Source: Enterovibrio norvegicus DSM 15893 (GTDB lineage Bacteria > Pseudomonadota > Gammaproteobacteria > Enterobacterales > Vibrionaceae). Taken from it: 48,385 nucleotides of DNA. Positions 7,874 to 16,882 of the stretch are shown one piece after another; the first letter of the stretch is position 1, and the number at the start of each line of letters is the position of its first letter. Location of the stretch: the NCBI RefSeq assembly GCF_900115495.1, contig NZ_FOWR01000039.1, positions 1 through 48,385 on the forward strand, given 5' to 3'. The translations under genes were made by a program, and so were the position numbers. The notes below the pieces were generated by a model. The model was not told the origin of the DNA. It ran no database searches and saw nothing but the letters and a program-made list of their open reading frames with translations.

Positions 7874-9277
7874 TCAGGATTTATACCCTCGAAGTGAATC
7901 GAGGTAATCCGGTAAGAACAGCGATATCTGCGGAATGTAGGTGATCAGAATCAGGAAGATCAACAGCAGACCAAGCCAAGGCAACGCGGCACGTATCGCC
8001 CACCCCATGCTTTCCCCCGTAATCCCCGCGGTCACAAACAAATTCAGCCCCACCGGCGGCGTTAACATGCCTATTTCCATGTTCACCACCATGATGATGC
8101 CCAAATGAATCGGGTCAATACCAAGCTGCATCGCGATAGGGAACAAGATCGGAGCCATGATCAGCAAGATAGCCGATGGTTCCATGAAGTTACCCGCAAT
8201 CAATAGCAGGATGTTCACCACGATCAAGAAGCCCCAAGCCGGTAATCCCCACGCCACAATGGTTTCCGCAATGGTATGAGGAATACGCTCAGTGGTGAGC
8301 ACATGGGCGAACAACATCGCATTCGCGATAATGAACAGCAGCATGATGCTGACTTTCGAAGCATCACGAACCACATGGCTCACTTCTTTGTCGGTAAATG
8401 ACTTCACCATCACCATCGGCAGTGAAACCAGGTTTCTCAGCAACATGCTTACCGTGCCTTCACCATCACGACGCCAAGGCACATCTTTGAGTGGACCAAT
8501 ATCGCGATAGCCCCACACACTGACAAGCCACGCGTACACCGCCGCCACCGAAGCCGCCTCCGTCGGGCTGGCGACACCGCCGTAAATCGAGCCAAGCACG
8601 ATGATAATCAGCATCAGGCCACCCAAGGCGCGAAGCCCTGAGTGCATTAACGCACCCACACCCGGAAACGGCTGAGAAGGTAAGCCTTTAATACGCGCAA
8701 CGATGTAGATAGCCAGCATCAGAATACCGCCCATCATCAAACCAGGAATAAAGCCCGCCATAAACATGCGTGACGCTGACACTTCCGTTGCTGCGGCATA
8801 CACCAACATCACGATAGAAGGTGGAATCAAAATACCCAAGGTGCCCGCATTGGCGATAACACCCGCTGCAAATGCTTTGGGGTATCCGGCTTTCACCATG
8901 CCCACAATGACGATAGAACCGATAGCGGCCACTGTAGCAGGAGAACTGCCAGACACCGCCGCAAACAGCATACAGGCCATAACAGACGCCATGGCGAGGC
9001 CACCTTTCACATGACCCACTGAATCAATGGCAAAATTGATCAGACGCCTTGCTACACCCCCCGTTGAGAGAAACGCCGAAGAAAGAATGAAAAAAGGAAT
9101 GGCCAATAAGGTGTAGTGTTCACTGGTGGCCTCAAACAACTTCAAGGCAATGGATGCCAATGAGTCATTTGAAAACATCAAAATCGTTGCCACACTCGAC
9201 AAACCGAGTGCAATCGCAATGGGCATCCCTATGAACATACAAAGAAAAAGCAATCCAAACAGTGCTGCAATGGTCAT
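7874..9277 (-). CDS. dctM: TRAP transporter large permease (DctM)
   Basis: The 467-residue protein is the large, roughly twelve-segment subunit of a tripartite ATP-independent periplasmic transporter, which uses a Na+ gradient. Typical stretches are FIGMPIAIALGLSS, LLAIPFFILSSAFLSTGG, ANAGTLGILIPPSIVMLVYA, FTDKEV..., and EIGMLTPPVGLNLFVTAGIT. It is longer than many DctM proteins because of an extra hydrophilic loop at roughly residues 255-300 (GYRDIGPLKDVPWRRDGEG...). The start codon overlaps the dctQ stop codon by four bases (ATGA), so translation is coupled. C4-dicarboxylates are the most likely substrate by resemblance to DctPQM. Confidence 0.93.
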   Translation of the reverse strand: MTIAALFGLLFLCMFIGMPIAIALGLSSVATILMFSNDSLASIALKLFEATSEHYTLLAIPFFILSSAFLSTGGVARRLINFAIDSVGHVKGGLAMASVMACMLFAAVSGSSPATVAAIGSIVIVGMVKAGYPKAFAAGVIANAGTLGILIPPSIVMLVYAAATEVSASRMFMAGFIPGLMMGGILMLAIYIVARIKGLPSQPFPGVGALMHSGLRALGGLMLIIIVLGSIYGGVASPTEAASVAAVYAWLVSVWGYRDIGPLKDVPWRRDGEGTVSMLLRNLVSLPMVMVKSFTDKEVSHVVRDASKVSIMLLFIIANAMLFAHVLTTERIPHTIAETIVAWGLPAWGFLIVVNILLLIAGNFMEPSAILLIMAPILFPIAMQLGIDPIHLGIIMVVNMEIGMLTPPVGLNLFVTAGITGESMGWAIRAALPWLGLLLIFLILITYIPQISLFLPDYLDSLRGYKS

Positions 9278-9831
9278 TTGTTTTGCCCCTCTTTGGCGTC
9301 ATATTCAGCTTCCAGTTCCTGTGCCAAATGCATGCTTTCCTTCGCTTCATCAATGAAACCAAACCCAGCACGTTTTCCTGTCCAGACTTCGTATCCCAAG
9401 CTAAATACGCGAAGCGCTAACAGTGCAAAACCCAAGACCAGACATGACATGGCTTTCCACTTCTCAATCGGCATGTCTTCCATTTCAATGCCGATCATTC
9501 TCATTTTGCTGAGGTAAATCCAAGACCCATACAAAAAGAGCCCGCAATAAGCCAAGCACCCGCCGAGCGCAATCAAGGTAACAACCTTTTGCGTGCCAGT
9601 AGGCAAATGCTTCACCAAAGCATCCACACCGATGTGTGCACCTTCACGTAAGCCCCACGACGCGCCCATCAACACCAACCATGCTGACATGTACAAAGTA
9701 AGCTCTTGAGCCCACAGCAGCCCTTCGTTAAAGAAGAATCGCAATATCACTTCGAAAAACACCAACAAGGTCATCGCCACCAACAACAAGCCGATGCCGG
9801 CTTCTTCAAAGCGGTGTAAAAACTGAACCAT
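9274..9831 (-). CDS. dctQ: TRAP transporter small permease (DctQ)
   Basis: The 185-residue protein has four hydrophobic segments (about residues 10-33, 42-62, 82-105 and 128-148) and the DctQ-type motif SAWLVLMGASWGLREGAHIGVD. It is the four-helix small membrane subunit that joins the large permease. The C-terminal 35 residues are charged and cytoplasmic (AELEAEYDAKEGQNK-like). It is preceded by a hairpin at 9848-9875 that separates it from dctP and overlaps dctM by four bases. Confidence 0.92.
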   Translation of the reverse strand: MVQFLHRFEEAGIGLLLVAMTLLVFFEVILRFFFNEGLLWAQELTLYMSAWLVLMGASWGLREGAHIGVDALVKHLPTGTQKVVTLIALGGCLAYCGLFLYGSWIYLSKMRMIGIEMEDMPIEKWKAMSCLVLGFALLALRVFSLGYEVWTGKRAGFGFIDEAKESMHLAQELEAEYDAKEGQNK

Positions 9832-9847
9832 GTTCTACTCCAAACAT

Positions 9848-9875
9848 CAAAAAGCCCGACGTGTTAGGTCGGGCT
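9848..9875 (-). terminator. Intercistronic attenuator between dctP and dctQ
   Basis: A perfect 8-bp stem AGCCCGAC / GTCGGGCT with a 7-nt loop is followed on the minus strand by TTTTTG. It lies between the binding-protein gene and the permease genes. Partial termination here would give more binding protein than permease, as is common for such transporters. Confidence 0.85.
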
Positions 9876-9883
9876 AAAACAAC

Positions 9884-10870
9884 TTACTGGTTTGAGGCAA
9901 CAGCAGCGTCAATCAGCGATTGACCAATTTGTTCTTGGAACTCACCCCAAACAGGTTTCATGACTTCAACCCATTGCTGGCGCTCTGCATCAGTCAGCGT
10001 GATCACTTGGCTACGCCCAGAGTCGATGATGTTTTGGCGATCTTTCATGCCTTTTTCATTGGCGATCTGATTACCGTGCGCCACGGCTTCATCCAACGCT
10101 TTTTTTAGCACATCTCGATCAGCGTCAGGCAAGCCAGACCAAAACTCATTCGAAGTCGTCACCATGTAATCCAACACGCCGTGATTGGACTCAGTGATGT
10201 AAGGCTGAACTTCAAAGAATTTCTTCGAATAGATGTTTGACCACGTATTTTCCTGACCATCGATCGCGCGTGTTTGCAGCAAGGTAAACACTTCGGAAAA
10301 CGGCTTTTTCAGCGGCACAGCATCGACCGCTTCGAACTGTGCAGCCAGCACGTCAGAGCTCATGATGCGAAATTTTTTCCCATCTGCATCCGAAGGCACG
10401 CGCAGTGGATCGTTCGCTGACAATTGCTTTAAACCATTGTGCAAATACCCAAGTCCCGTCAGCCCTTTGCCTTGCACCGAATTCAGCAATGCTTGACCCG
10501 CTTCGCTACGTTGAAAGCGATCAACCGCCGCCATGTCTTTGAACAGGAATGGGAGATCATAAATCTGGAGTTGTTTGGTGTATTTGGAGAATTTAGAGAG
10601 AGAGGGGGCAATAAATTGTATGTCTCCAAGGATCAGCGCTTCCATTTCTTTGCCGTCACCAAACAGTTGTGAATTGGGGTAAACCTCAACCACGTATTTG
10701 TCACCGATGCGCTCAGCCACAAGATCTCTAAACTTGAGTGCCATTTGGCCTTTGGGTGTGTTCTCAGCCACCACATGGGAGAATTTGATCGTGTCAGGTG
10801 CCGCTTGTGCACCAGCAACCATGCCCACACACAGTGTGATGGCGGAAACCATCTTCTGAAGGTTTTTCAT
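9884..10870 (-). CDS. dctP: TRAP transporter solute-binding protein (DctP)
   Basis: The 328-residue periplasmic protein begins with a signal peptide (MKNLQKMVSAITLCVGMVAGAQA, cleavage likely after AQA). The mature chain has DctP features: KFSHVVAENTPKG at the start, the substrate-carboxylate arginine region GKKFRIMSSDVL, and QTRAIDGQENTWSNIY. It delivers a carboxylate, probably a C4-dicarboxylate, to DctQM. The start at 10870 was chosen over an ATG at 10903 because GAGGACATTCT lies ahead of it and it opens directly on the signal peptide. It is first in a dctP-dctQ-dctM transcription unit. No dctBD-type regulator is adjacent. Confidence 0.93.
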   Translation of the reverse strand: MKNLQKMVSAITLCVGMVAGAQAAPDTIKFSHVVAENTPKGQMALKFRDLVAERIGDKYVVEVYPNSQLFGDGKEMEALILGDIQFIAPSLSKFSKYTKQLQIYDLPFLFKDMAAVDRFQRSEAGQALLNSVQGKGLTGLGYLHNGLKQLSANDPLRVPSDADGKKFRIMSSDVLAAQFEAVDAVPLKKPFSEVFTLLQTRAIDGQENTWSNIYSKKFFEVQPYITESNHGVLDYMVTTSNEFWSGLPDADRDVLKKALDEAVAHGNQIANEKGMKDRQNIIDSGRSQVITLTDAERQQWVEVMKPVWGEFQEQIGQSLIDAAVASNQ

Positions 10871-11013
10871 AGAATGTCCTCTTCTTCCTCGTTTGATAAA
10901 CATTCACACAGAGAATGTTTGCTTTCCTTTTAATCAGTAGCGCAAGGAGGAAGAGGGTTAAATGCTTTAAACATTTAATTAACAATTCAAAAACAAATTT
11001 GAGAGATCGAAAT

Positions 11014-11045
11014 TGGGAAAGGGGTGAATTTCCACCCATTTCCCA
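11014..11045. other. Strong imperfect inverted repeat between ygbA-like gene and dctP
   Basis: Two 13-base arms (TGGGAAAGGGGTG and CACCCATTTCCCA) pair at 12 of 13 positions around a 6-nt loop. Neither strand has a T-tract next to it. It lies about 55 bp after the ygbA-like stop codon and 144 bp before the dctP start. It may be a factor-dependent terminator, a leader hairpin of dctP, or a protein-binding palindrome. Confidence 0.6.
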
Positions 11046-11099
11046 TTCTAAGAAAGAAGACAAAGAAGACGCACGCCGAACCGTTACGTGGCGCTGAGT

Positions 11100-11429
11100 T
11101 TAATGCGGTTGGAAAAGGCCATGCATGTAATGGCGAGCGATGATGAACGGGATACGCCAGCGAATTTTCGGCTCTGCCCATCGAACAATGTGATTGATTT
11201 CCAGTCGCTTCGCATCAGGATAACATTGACGCTGACACTCACGACAAGACGCATTTCCCATTTGTGTTGCACACTGGGAGTATCGTGCTTCTTCAAAGGC
11301 AATCAAGGCGGAACACTGAGGACAAAGTTGGCTGCCACGGTGAATGTGCTTGCAATAATATGTCGTCATCGCGCGAACGAGCCACAGAGGCTGGCGTCGT
11401 TGGGTTGACGTTACAGATACAGTATTCAT
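11100..11429 (-). CDS. ygbA: YgbA-like nitric-oxide-associated small protein (nitrous oxide-stimulated promoter family)
   Basis: The 109-residue protein has the Cys pattern of the YgbA family: MTTYYCKHIH, then LCPQCSALIAFEEAR, then YSQCA, CRECQRQCYP, and a C-terminal RWAEPKIRWRIPFIIARHYMHG. The clustered cysteines and histidines suggest metal binding. E. coli YgbA is strongly induced by nitric oxide and has been tied to recovery from nitrosative stress; the biochemical role is not settled. A box TTGACCCAGATCAA about 37 bp upstream of the start fits an FNR/NNR-type regulator, which supports expression under low oxygen or nitric oxide. The gene has no obvious operon partner. Recognition is by motif memory. 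Confidence 0.78.
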   Translation of the reverse strand: MNTVSVTSTQRRQPLWLVRAMTTYYCKHIHRGSQLCPQCSALIAFEEARYSQCATQMGNASCRECQRQCYPDAKRLEINHIVRWAEPKIRWRIPFIIARHYMHGLFQPH

Positions 11430-11465
11430 AGGCGCGCTATTTTGCTCGCGCGTGGCGAAAAACCA

Positions 11466-11479
11466 TTGACCCAGATCAA
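11466..11479 (-). promoter_or_regulatory. FNR/NNR-type binding site upstream of ygbA-like gene
   Basis: Read on the minus strand the site is TTGATCTGGGTCAA, matching the FNR consensus TTGAT-N4-ATCAA at nine of ten positions. Its centre is about 43 bp before the start codon. Nitric-oxide regulators of the same family (DNR/NNR) use nearly the same sequence, so the regulator cannot be told from the site alone. Confidence 0.65.
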
Positions 11480-11514
11480 GTTAATTGCTCGATATCGATG
11501 ACTTTGCCTTCAAT

Positions 11515-14013
11515 TTACGATTCAAATTCATGAGACATGGTTTTAACGCATGCTGCGTATATGTCGTTTTCACGCAACGGTTTTCCTATGTGTCCTTGCA
11601 TGCCATTACTGATACAACGCCAAATATCATCTTTCAGCACGTTCGCCGTCATCGCCACAATCGGCGTACTTTGATTTATATTTTGCGATGCTCGAATTTG
11701 GCGTGTGGCCTCTAACCCGTCCATTCGCGGCATTTGAATATCCATGAAAATGATGTCGTAACTGCGTAATGCTGCTTTTTCGAGCGCCACCACACCGTCC
11801 CTTGCGATATCAATAGAAAAGCCAAGTTTAGACAGCATTTTCTCTGCAATCATACAGTTAATGGCATTGTCTTCCACCAGCAAGCACTGTTTTCCTGAGA
11901 AAGCATCTAAGTGTTGGCTTATCAATGCCTGCGCCGTTTCGTTCGACACATCGTCCTCTATTTGAAGCGGCAGGGAAACATCAAATTGGCTACCCCGCCC
12001 AACCTTGCTCGCAATTGAAATGTCTCCACCCATCAGATCAACCAGTTGCTTTGTAATAGCGAGACCGAGGCCTGAACCACCAAATCGACGCGTGGTTGAT
12101 GCATCCGCTTGCTGGAATTCATCAAATATCAATTTGTACTTGTCAGAGGGAATACCTACCCCTGTGTCGGTTACGCGTACCACGACACCGGAATACAAAC
12201 CACCTTGCTTACTGACACCAATTTTCAATTTCACCAAGCCGTTCTCGGTGAATTTCAGTGCATTAGACACCAAGTTCAATATCACTTGTTCAATACGGTG
12301 TGCATCCCCCATAAAACGGCGCGGACAGTGCTCATCAAACTCATATTCAAAGCAGAGTTGATGCTTGTCTTTGATCGTTGGCAGCATCAGATCATGCACA
12401 TAGCGCCCGACTTGTTCTAAGTCGAAAGGCGCTTCTTCCAGTTTTAGGTGATTGGATTCCATCTTACTGAAATCAAGAATGTTATTGATGAGTGACATCA
12501 AACCGCGAGAAGAGTGAGCAATCACTGACAAATACTCTGCCTGCTTCCCCGTCATCGGCTCGTCTTGCATCAAAGTGGTCGCACCAAGAATCCCGTTCAT
12601 TGGCGTTCGAATTTCATGGCTGATATTGGCAAGAAACAATTGCTTGGCGCGCGCCGCGTCTAACGCTTTTTCCCGCGCATCCACAAGATCGGTACTGATG
12701 TCGTTAAACTCGCATACCAACATGCCCAACTCATCTTGTTCTGTGTAATCAATCGGAGAAAAAGGCCCATCACCGCGCTGTTCGATCAGCGCAAGACGCA
12801 CTTTCGCCATAGGCCTGACAACATAAAAATGAATCGCCGCATACGTCACACCGACTAGCAAAATGCCAACCAATGCCATCGCAAAAAACAAATCATTCTT
12901 TAATGTTGTCGCCTCTACCAGCAATAAACGTTCAGGGAGCGCACCGACAAGCATCCAGTTTGACGCGGGTAAAATGCGACCAAAAACCAAGGTTGGCTCT
13001 TGAAGCATGGGATCGTTTTGAAGACGGTGCGTAAAGAGCCTTTCAGAGCCTTGAAACAATGATTCATCAGGAACCATTTCCGACGCAATTGACAACGCAT
13101 AGCCAATATCAATGTCTGGTGACGCTTGCACCATGGATTTCGCTAAGGTTTGCAGCTTATGGTTGCTTTGGCGCACAAGGTGGTCACCTTGCGTTGCAAC
13201 ACTGATGACTAAAGCAAGCTCAGAAAACTGCGGCTCGCTAGCAGCAATTTCACGCGCAGTGGGCAATGGCCCAAATTTTGGGCTCCCTTGCGTCACCGAT
13301 TCTGCGTCTGACATTAAGCGTCCACTTCGGTCAAACATGGCAAGGTAGCCGCCGAGTTTTTGTCCACTGCGGGTTAAAAATGCCTGAAGTTCAGCCAACC
13401 GCACATCAATGGTGACAACACCAAAGAAAACGCCTTCAGCGTAAATAGGCACACTGCACGTCACCATAGGTTCTTGCGTGTAAGGGTCGATGTAAGCACG
13501 AGACCAATACGCTGAGCCTGGCACAGACCAACGTGCTGGCGCGTACCACTCTTCTATTTGATAAGGACGCGCAGATGCATCGTTGTAATCGGATACGCGT
13601 CGATAGGACCCGTCCTCGTTAAAGGCGATAAACACCGATGCTTTCGCTTTTGACGGATTATAGAGGTACGGTTCAGGCCAGAAGCCACCACTTGCGACCA
13701 CATTCTTGATGTTCGCATTGCTCAGCAGCGTCGCAAGCTTTTGTTCAATTTGGGCTTCCGTATCATCGACTGACAGAATATCGGCAATGGTAAGGGCCAC
13801 AGTTCCAATATTATTTGAGAGCTGTCCGAGGCTTTGCGCAACGGTTTCGACCTGCGCTTCAACCCGCTGATTGGCGCCGTCACGCACCATACTGTCACCC
13901 GTGGTTTCAAGCACATACACAATGGATACCACCATAACCGCCAGCATAAGCCCGAGTATCCATAATGCTTTAATGCTGATCGTTTTGTACCACGGAATAT
14001 CATTTTTAAACAC
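11515..14013 (-). CDS. Hybrid sensor histidine kinase with periplasmic dCache domain
   Basis: The protein has 832 residues. Order: TM1 (about 13-35), a periplasmic double-Cache sensor (about 36-370, with the FWPEPYLYNPSKAKAS and EEWYAPARWSVPGSAYW segments), TM2 (about 376-398), HAMP (about 399-450), HisKA with phosphoacceptor His466 (FLANISHEIRTPMN), HATPase_c (N box NLVSNALKF, DTGVGIP, GGSGLGLAIT, about 568-685), and a receiver domain (about 708-830) with Asp758 in FMDIQMPRMDG and Lys in GKPL. No HPt domain is fused; it is supplied by the gene 10 bp upstream. Cache domains usually sense small carboxylates or amino acids, but the ligand is unknown. The output regulator is not in the window. 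Confidence 0.93.
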   Translation of the reverse strand: MFKNDIPWYKTISIKALWILGLMLAVMVVSIVYVLETTGDSMVRDGANQRVEAQVETVAQSLGQLSNNIGTVALTIADILSVDDTEAQIEQKLATLLSNANIKNVVASGGFWPEPYLYNPSKAKASVFIAFNEDGSYRRVSDYNDASARPYQIEEWYAPARWSVPGSAYWSRAYIDPYTQEPMVTCSVPIYAEGVFFGVVTIDVRLAELQAFLTRSGQKLGGYLAMFDRSGRLMSDAESVTQGSPKFGPLPTAREIAASEPQFSELALVISVATQGDHLVRQSNHKLQTLAKSMVQASPDIDIGYALSIASEMVPDESLFQGSERLFTHRLQNDPMLQEPTLVFGRILPASNWMLVGALPERLLLVEATTLKNDLFFAMALVGILLVGVTYAAIHFYVVRPMAKVRLALIEQRGDGPFSPIDYTEQDELGMLVCEFNDISTDLVDAREKALDAARAKQLFLANISHEIRTPMNGILGATTLMQDEPMTGKQAEYLSVIAHSSRGLMSLINNILDFSKMESNHLKLEEAPFDLEQVGRYVHDLMLPTIKDKHQLCFEYEFDEHCPRRFMGDAHRIEQVILNLVSNALKFTENGLVKLKIGVSKQGGLYSGVVVRVTDTGVGIPSDKYKLIFDEFQQADASTTRRFGGSGLGLAITKQLVDLMGGDISIASKVGRGSQFDVSLPLQIEDDVSNETAQALISQHLDAFSGKQCLLVEDNAINCMIAEKMLSKLGFSIDIARDGVVALEKAALRSYDIIFMDIQMPRMDGLEATRQIRASQNINQSTPIVAMTANVLKDDIWRCISNGMQGHIGKPLRENDIYAACVKTMSHEFES

Positions 14014-14023
14014 GGATTGAGCC

Positions 14024-15301
14024 TCAGGAAGTGGTCATTTTATTCAGGTTTTCCATCTCGCTCAGCACGTCTTTGATAGTAAGTGCTAACAATTGGTCGA
14101 ATTGTTCAACCGCACGCTTGTCGGGTGATTCGCCCGCTGACAGCGTTTTTTCAAGCTGGATACAAAAATGCTGCATCGCATACGCGCCAATATTACCCGA
14201 GACCCCTTTCATGCTGTGGATCAATCCGCGCGTACCTTCTACATCGTCGTTTTTTGCAAACGTCTGAAGTTTCTCGCCGTCCGTTTTATGCTCTTCGACA
14301 AACATGCCGAGAACGGCATCAATAGCATCAGTGTCGCCCTCTAGTTGCTCCATCAAGTTCTCGATTTCAAACACAGACTGGTCGTACTGCACCGCATCGT
14401 TTTGAATAAAGCCAATATCTTCGGATGATACCGGTGGCATTTTTCGCGAGAAATTGGTCGACAATCTTTCGAGTTTATAACGAACAAGAACCTGCGCAGC
14501 GAGAAACAAAAACGCGATGCCGAACAGCAGTAATGTGCGATCTAACAACGCGATGACCTGCGTCGTCCAATAGGTTTGCTGTTGCGTCATCGCTCTAACG
14601 AAACGATGATTCATAATGCTATCAACGTTTTCCAACTGCTGATTCAACCGCTCTAGACCGGTATATAAGGCATAAACCTCAACACTCGCAGGCTTACTTG
14701 AACGCTCAGCAAGCATGGCCTCTAACGTAGCAATGTATTCATTAAAACGGTCTGCACGGCGGGTTGTTCCGGAATCATTTAGCCCGTGCAATTCATAAAG
14801 TAGGTAGCTACTAATACTTTGATACAACAATTGTTGATCGACACTGATTTCTGATTCGGAGAGTTGTTTAAGTTTCTTGGTCACATTCGCGACTGAGTAG
14901 ATGGAGGCGAGCAGATTATCCACATCTTCCGCAAATGCATCAGCATCTAACAAGGTGCTTTGAATATCGCTCCACTGATCGTCAATCGTGTGGGATTTGG
15001 TCTGCAGCAGCAGATAACGAAAATGTTGGATTTCTTTTTCAATGTTCGAGAGCTCAATTTTCTGATTGAGCATTGAGGCCGACACGGCTTGTCGTAACTG
15101 CTGCGCCGCGTTATTGAGCTTCACAACATGTGTCGCGTGTTCTTTAACGTGGTACATCTCTTTGTAGGTCGCCATCGCGTAGAAAAAAGAGATGAAAAAA
15201 AGCACCCATACCAACATCGAAAGCCGACTCAGTTGAAGACGTTGGCTGTTTCTTGTTTTTTTCCGACTGTTCAAGGCGAACATGGATAACTTTGATATCA
15301 C
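14024..15301 (-). CDS. Membrane-anchored HPt phosphotransfer protein
   Basis: The 425-residue protein has TM1 (about 24-44), a helical periplasmic region of about 200 residues (45-245) rich in heptad-like Leu/Gln, TM2 (about 250-273), a linker, and a C-terminal HPt domain (about 315-415). The HPt phospho-acceptor is His362 in LIHSMKGVSGNIGA, the standard HxxKG motif. There is no kinase, HAMP or receiver domain. It is the first gene of a two-gene unit with the Cache hybrid kinase, whose start codon lies 10 bp after this stop codon. The pair therefore divides one phosphorelay between two membrane proteins. I do not recognise a named homologue. Confidence 0.85.
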   Translation of the reverse strand: MISKLSMFALNSRKKTRNSQRLQLSRLSMLVWVLFFISFFYAMATYKEMYHVKEHATHVVKLNNAAQQLRQAVSASMLNQKIELSNIEKEIQHFRYLLLQTKSHTIDDQWSDIQSTLLDADAFAEDVDNLLASIYSVANVTKKLKQLSESEISVDQQLLYQSISSYLLYELHGLNDSGTTRRADRFNEYIATLEAMLAERSSKPASVEVYALYTGLERLNQQLENVDSIMNHRFVRAMTQQQTYWTTQVIALLDRTLLLFGIAFLFLAAQVLVRYKLERLSTNFSRKMPPVSSEDIGFIQNDAVQYDQSVFEIENLMEQLEGDTDAIDAVLGMFVEEHKTDGEKLQTFAKNDDVEGTRGLIHSMKGVSGNIGAYAMQHFCIQLEKTLSAGESPDKRAVEQFDQLLALTIKDVLSEMENLNKMTTS

Positions 15302-15473
15302 AGGAGTTCCTTTAAAAAAGCTTAAGCTTGTGTGTTGTTCACTGCCTAAACCATTAATCTGCCAGCGCTAAAACTAACTATGTAAGCTTTTCTAGATATG
15401 CTTTCTTTAAGTTAGAAACTTTGCCCAATTTTGCAAATGTTGTGCGTGTTTTTGCATAGCAGTATATAAAAAT

Positions 15474-15500
15474 AAAGCCGCAATAAGCGACTTCATTTTT
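15474..15500 (-). terminator. Intrinsic terminator of yejK
   Basis: On the minus strand AAGTCGC pairs with GCGGCTT (one G-T pair) around a TTATT loop, followed by TATTTTTAT. It lies 20 bp after the yejK stop codon. Confidence 0.75.
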
Positions 15501-15519
15501 ATTGATAAATCAGCAAGAT

Positions 15520-16533
15520 TTACTCTTCAACGTTTAGGCGGCGCGTAAGTTGATCACGGAGGTTAGGTGGAATGCCTTTGATGGTGAGTGTATCTGTGTC
15601 TTGATCGTAGAAAATGCGTTCGCCTAGCAGCATGCTGTCGAAGTTAATCGAAAGGCCACCACCGCCACCCACGAATTTCGTGAGCTTACGCATTGAGGTT
15701 TTGTCCGCCGGGAAGCTTTCTTCAAGCTCATAACCTTGCTCTGACGCAAACTGGTAAAAATCCACGCCTTGGTCATTTTTAGGCAGTTCACCCGCCAATT
15801 CTTTTACGATGACTTCATCGCCAGATTGCAATTGGCCCTTGCAGTAATCGTAAACTTGCTTACGGTATTGCTGCTTTTCATCTTTTTCAAGACGCGAATC
15901 TGCGCAGTAATCTTCGACAGCTTGCATCAGCACCAAGTTTTGCTGTTTGGTGTCCATGCCCACTTCGGCTTGCATGAAGTCGAGGAAGAAATCCGCCACT
16001 TTACGGCCAACACGGCCTTTAATGTAAGTGAGGTAGCGGTTTGAATCCGCATCGCTTTCCCACGTCGACAAATCGATACGCGCAGCGATGTCCATTTTTG
16101 CCACATCAAGGTAATCCGTTGAGCTGATTTCCAGATCATCGGTCACTTTCATGCTGGCTTTCGATTCTAAAAGGCCAATGAACAAATATTCCGTCGCCAG
16201 TGAACGGTATTCTGCCAATACCAAAACCCCTTCATCAGCAAAAGGATACTTTGAAAGTTCCGTCTTTAAACGCTCTGCTGCTTGAGAAGAAAAGGTCAAA
16301 AAATCCATTTCTTGATTGCGACAGGCCTTCAGCCACGCAGATACGTCACTCTCCTGCGCAAATTGACCAAAACCTTTTCCGGCTTTTGCGTTATAAATGC
16401 GGTGGATTTCACTGATTAAATTTTCCGTTGAAGGAGAATGGGTTAGCAGTTGATCGCGTAGCTGAACGACCAGCGTGTCTTCACCGTCTTTTTTCAGTTG
16501 ATGAAGAATTACGTTTGAAAGCGTGAGGCTCAT
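15520..16533 (-). CDS. yejK: Nucleoid-associated protein YejK (NdpA)
   Basis: The 337-residue protein follows E. coli YejK along its whole length, with KGRVGRKVADFFLDFM in the middle and the highly conserved KGYELEESFPADK-like, LTKFVGGGGGLSINFDSMLLGERIFYD and IKGIPPNLRDQLTRRL blocks at the C terminus. YejK is found on the nucleoid and has been linked to DNA topology through interaction with topoisomerase IV and gyrase. The start MSLTLSNVILHQL at 16533 was taken from the homologue; an ATG four codons upstream (16545) is possible, and neither has a strong ribosome-binding site. It is divergent from yejL across 76 bp, the arrangement kept throughout gammaproteobacteria. Confidence 0.94.
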   Translation of the reverse strand: MSLTLSNVILHQLKKDGEDTLVVQLRDQLLTHSPSTENLISEIHRIYNAKAGKGFGQFAQESDVSAWLKACRNQEMDFLTFSSQAAERLKTELSKYPFADEGVLVLAEYRSLATEYLFIGLLESKASMKVTDDLEISSTDYLDVAKMDIAARIDLSTWESDADSNRYLTYIKGRVGRKVADFFLDFMQAEVGMDTKQQNLVLMQAVEDYCADSRLEKDEKQQYRKQVYDYCKGQLQSGDEVIVKELAGELPKNDQGVDFYQFASEQGYELEESFPADKTSMRKLTKFVGGGGGLSINFDSMLLGERIFYDQDTDTLTIKGIPPNLRDQLTRRLNVEE

Positions 16534-16609
16534 AATTGAAAACATTTTAAGTCAGACTAGAGTGTGGGGTATTATACGCGGCTTCTGATGACACAAGACA
16601 AGAGTTTCT

Positions 16610-16828
16610 ATGCCTGTTACTTCTAAATATCAAGATAAAAACGTTGAACAGATCCTGAGCGATGTGGTCAATGTTCTTGAAAAGCACAAAGCATCAACTG
16701 ACTTATCGCTGATGGTTGTTGGTAATATCGCGACAAATTTGATCAATAACAACCTGCCAGCCGCGCAACGTAAAATTATCGCGGAAAAATTTGCTCAAGC
16801 TCTCGTGTCTTCAATCGATACAGAGTAA
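16610..16828 (+). CDS. yejL: YejL family small protein (UPF0352)
   Basis: The 72-residue protein matches YejL in length and in the blocks [27 protein letters not shown] and [17 protein letters not shown]. Function is unknown; the fold is a small helical dimer in the family. It lies between yejK and yejM, 54 bp before yejM, and is probably cotranscribed with it. Confidence 0.93.
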   Translation: MPVTSKYQDKNVEQILSDVVNVLEKHKASTDLSLMVVGNIATNLINNNLPAAQRKIIAEKFAQALVSSIDTE

Positions 16829-16882
16829 TAAGCCGTTAATTCGGATATCGCGCAGTAAGAATAAAGAGAAGAATTGACCTTT

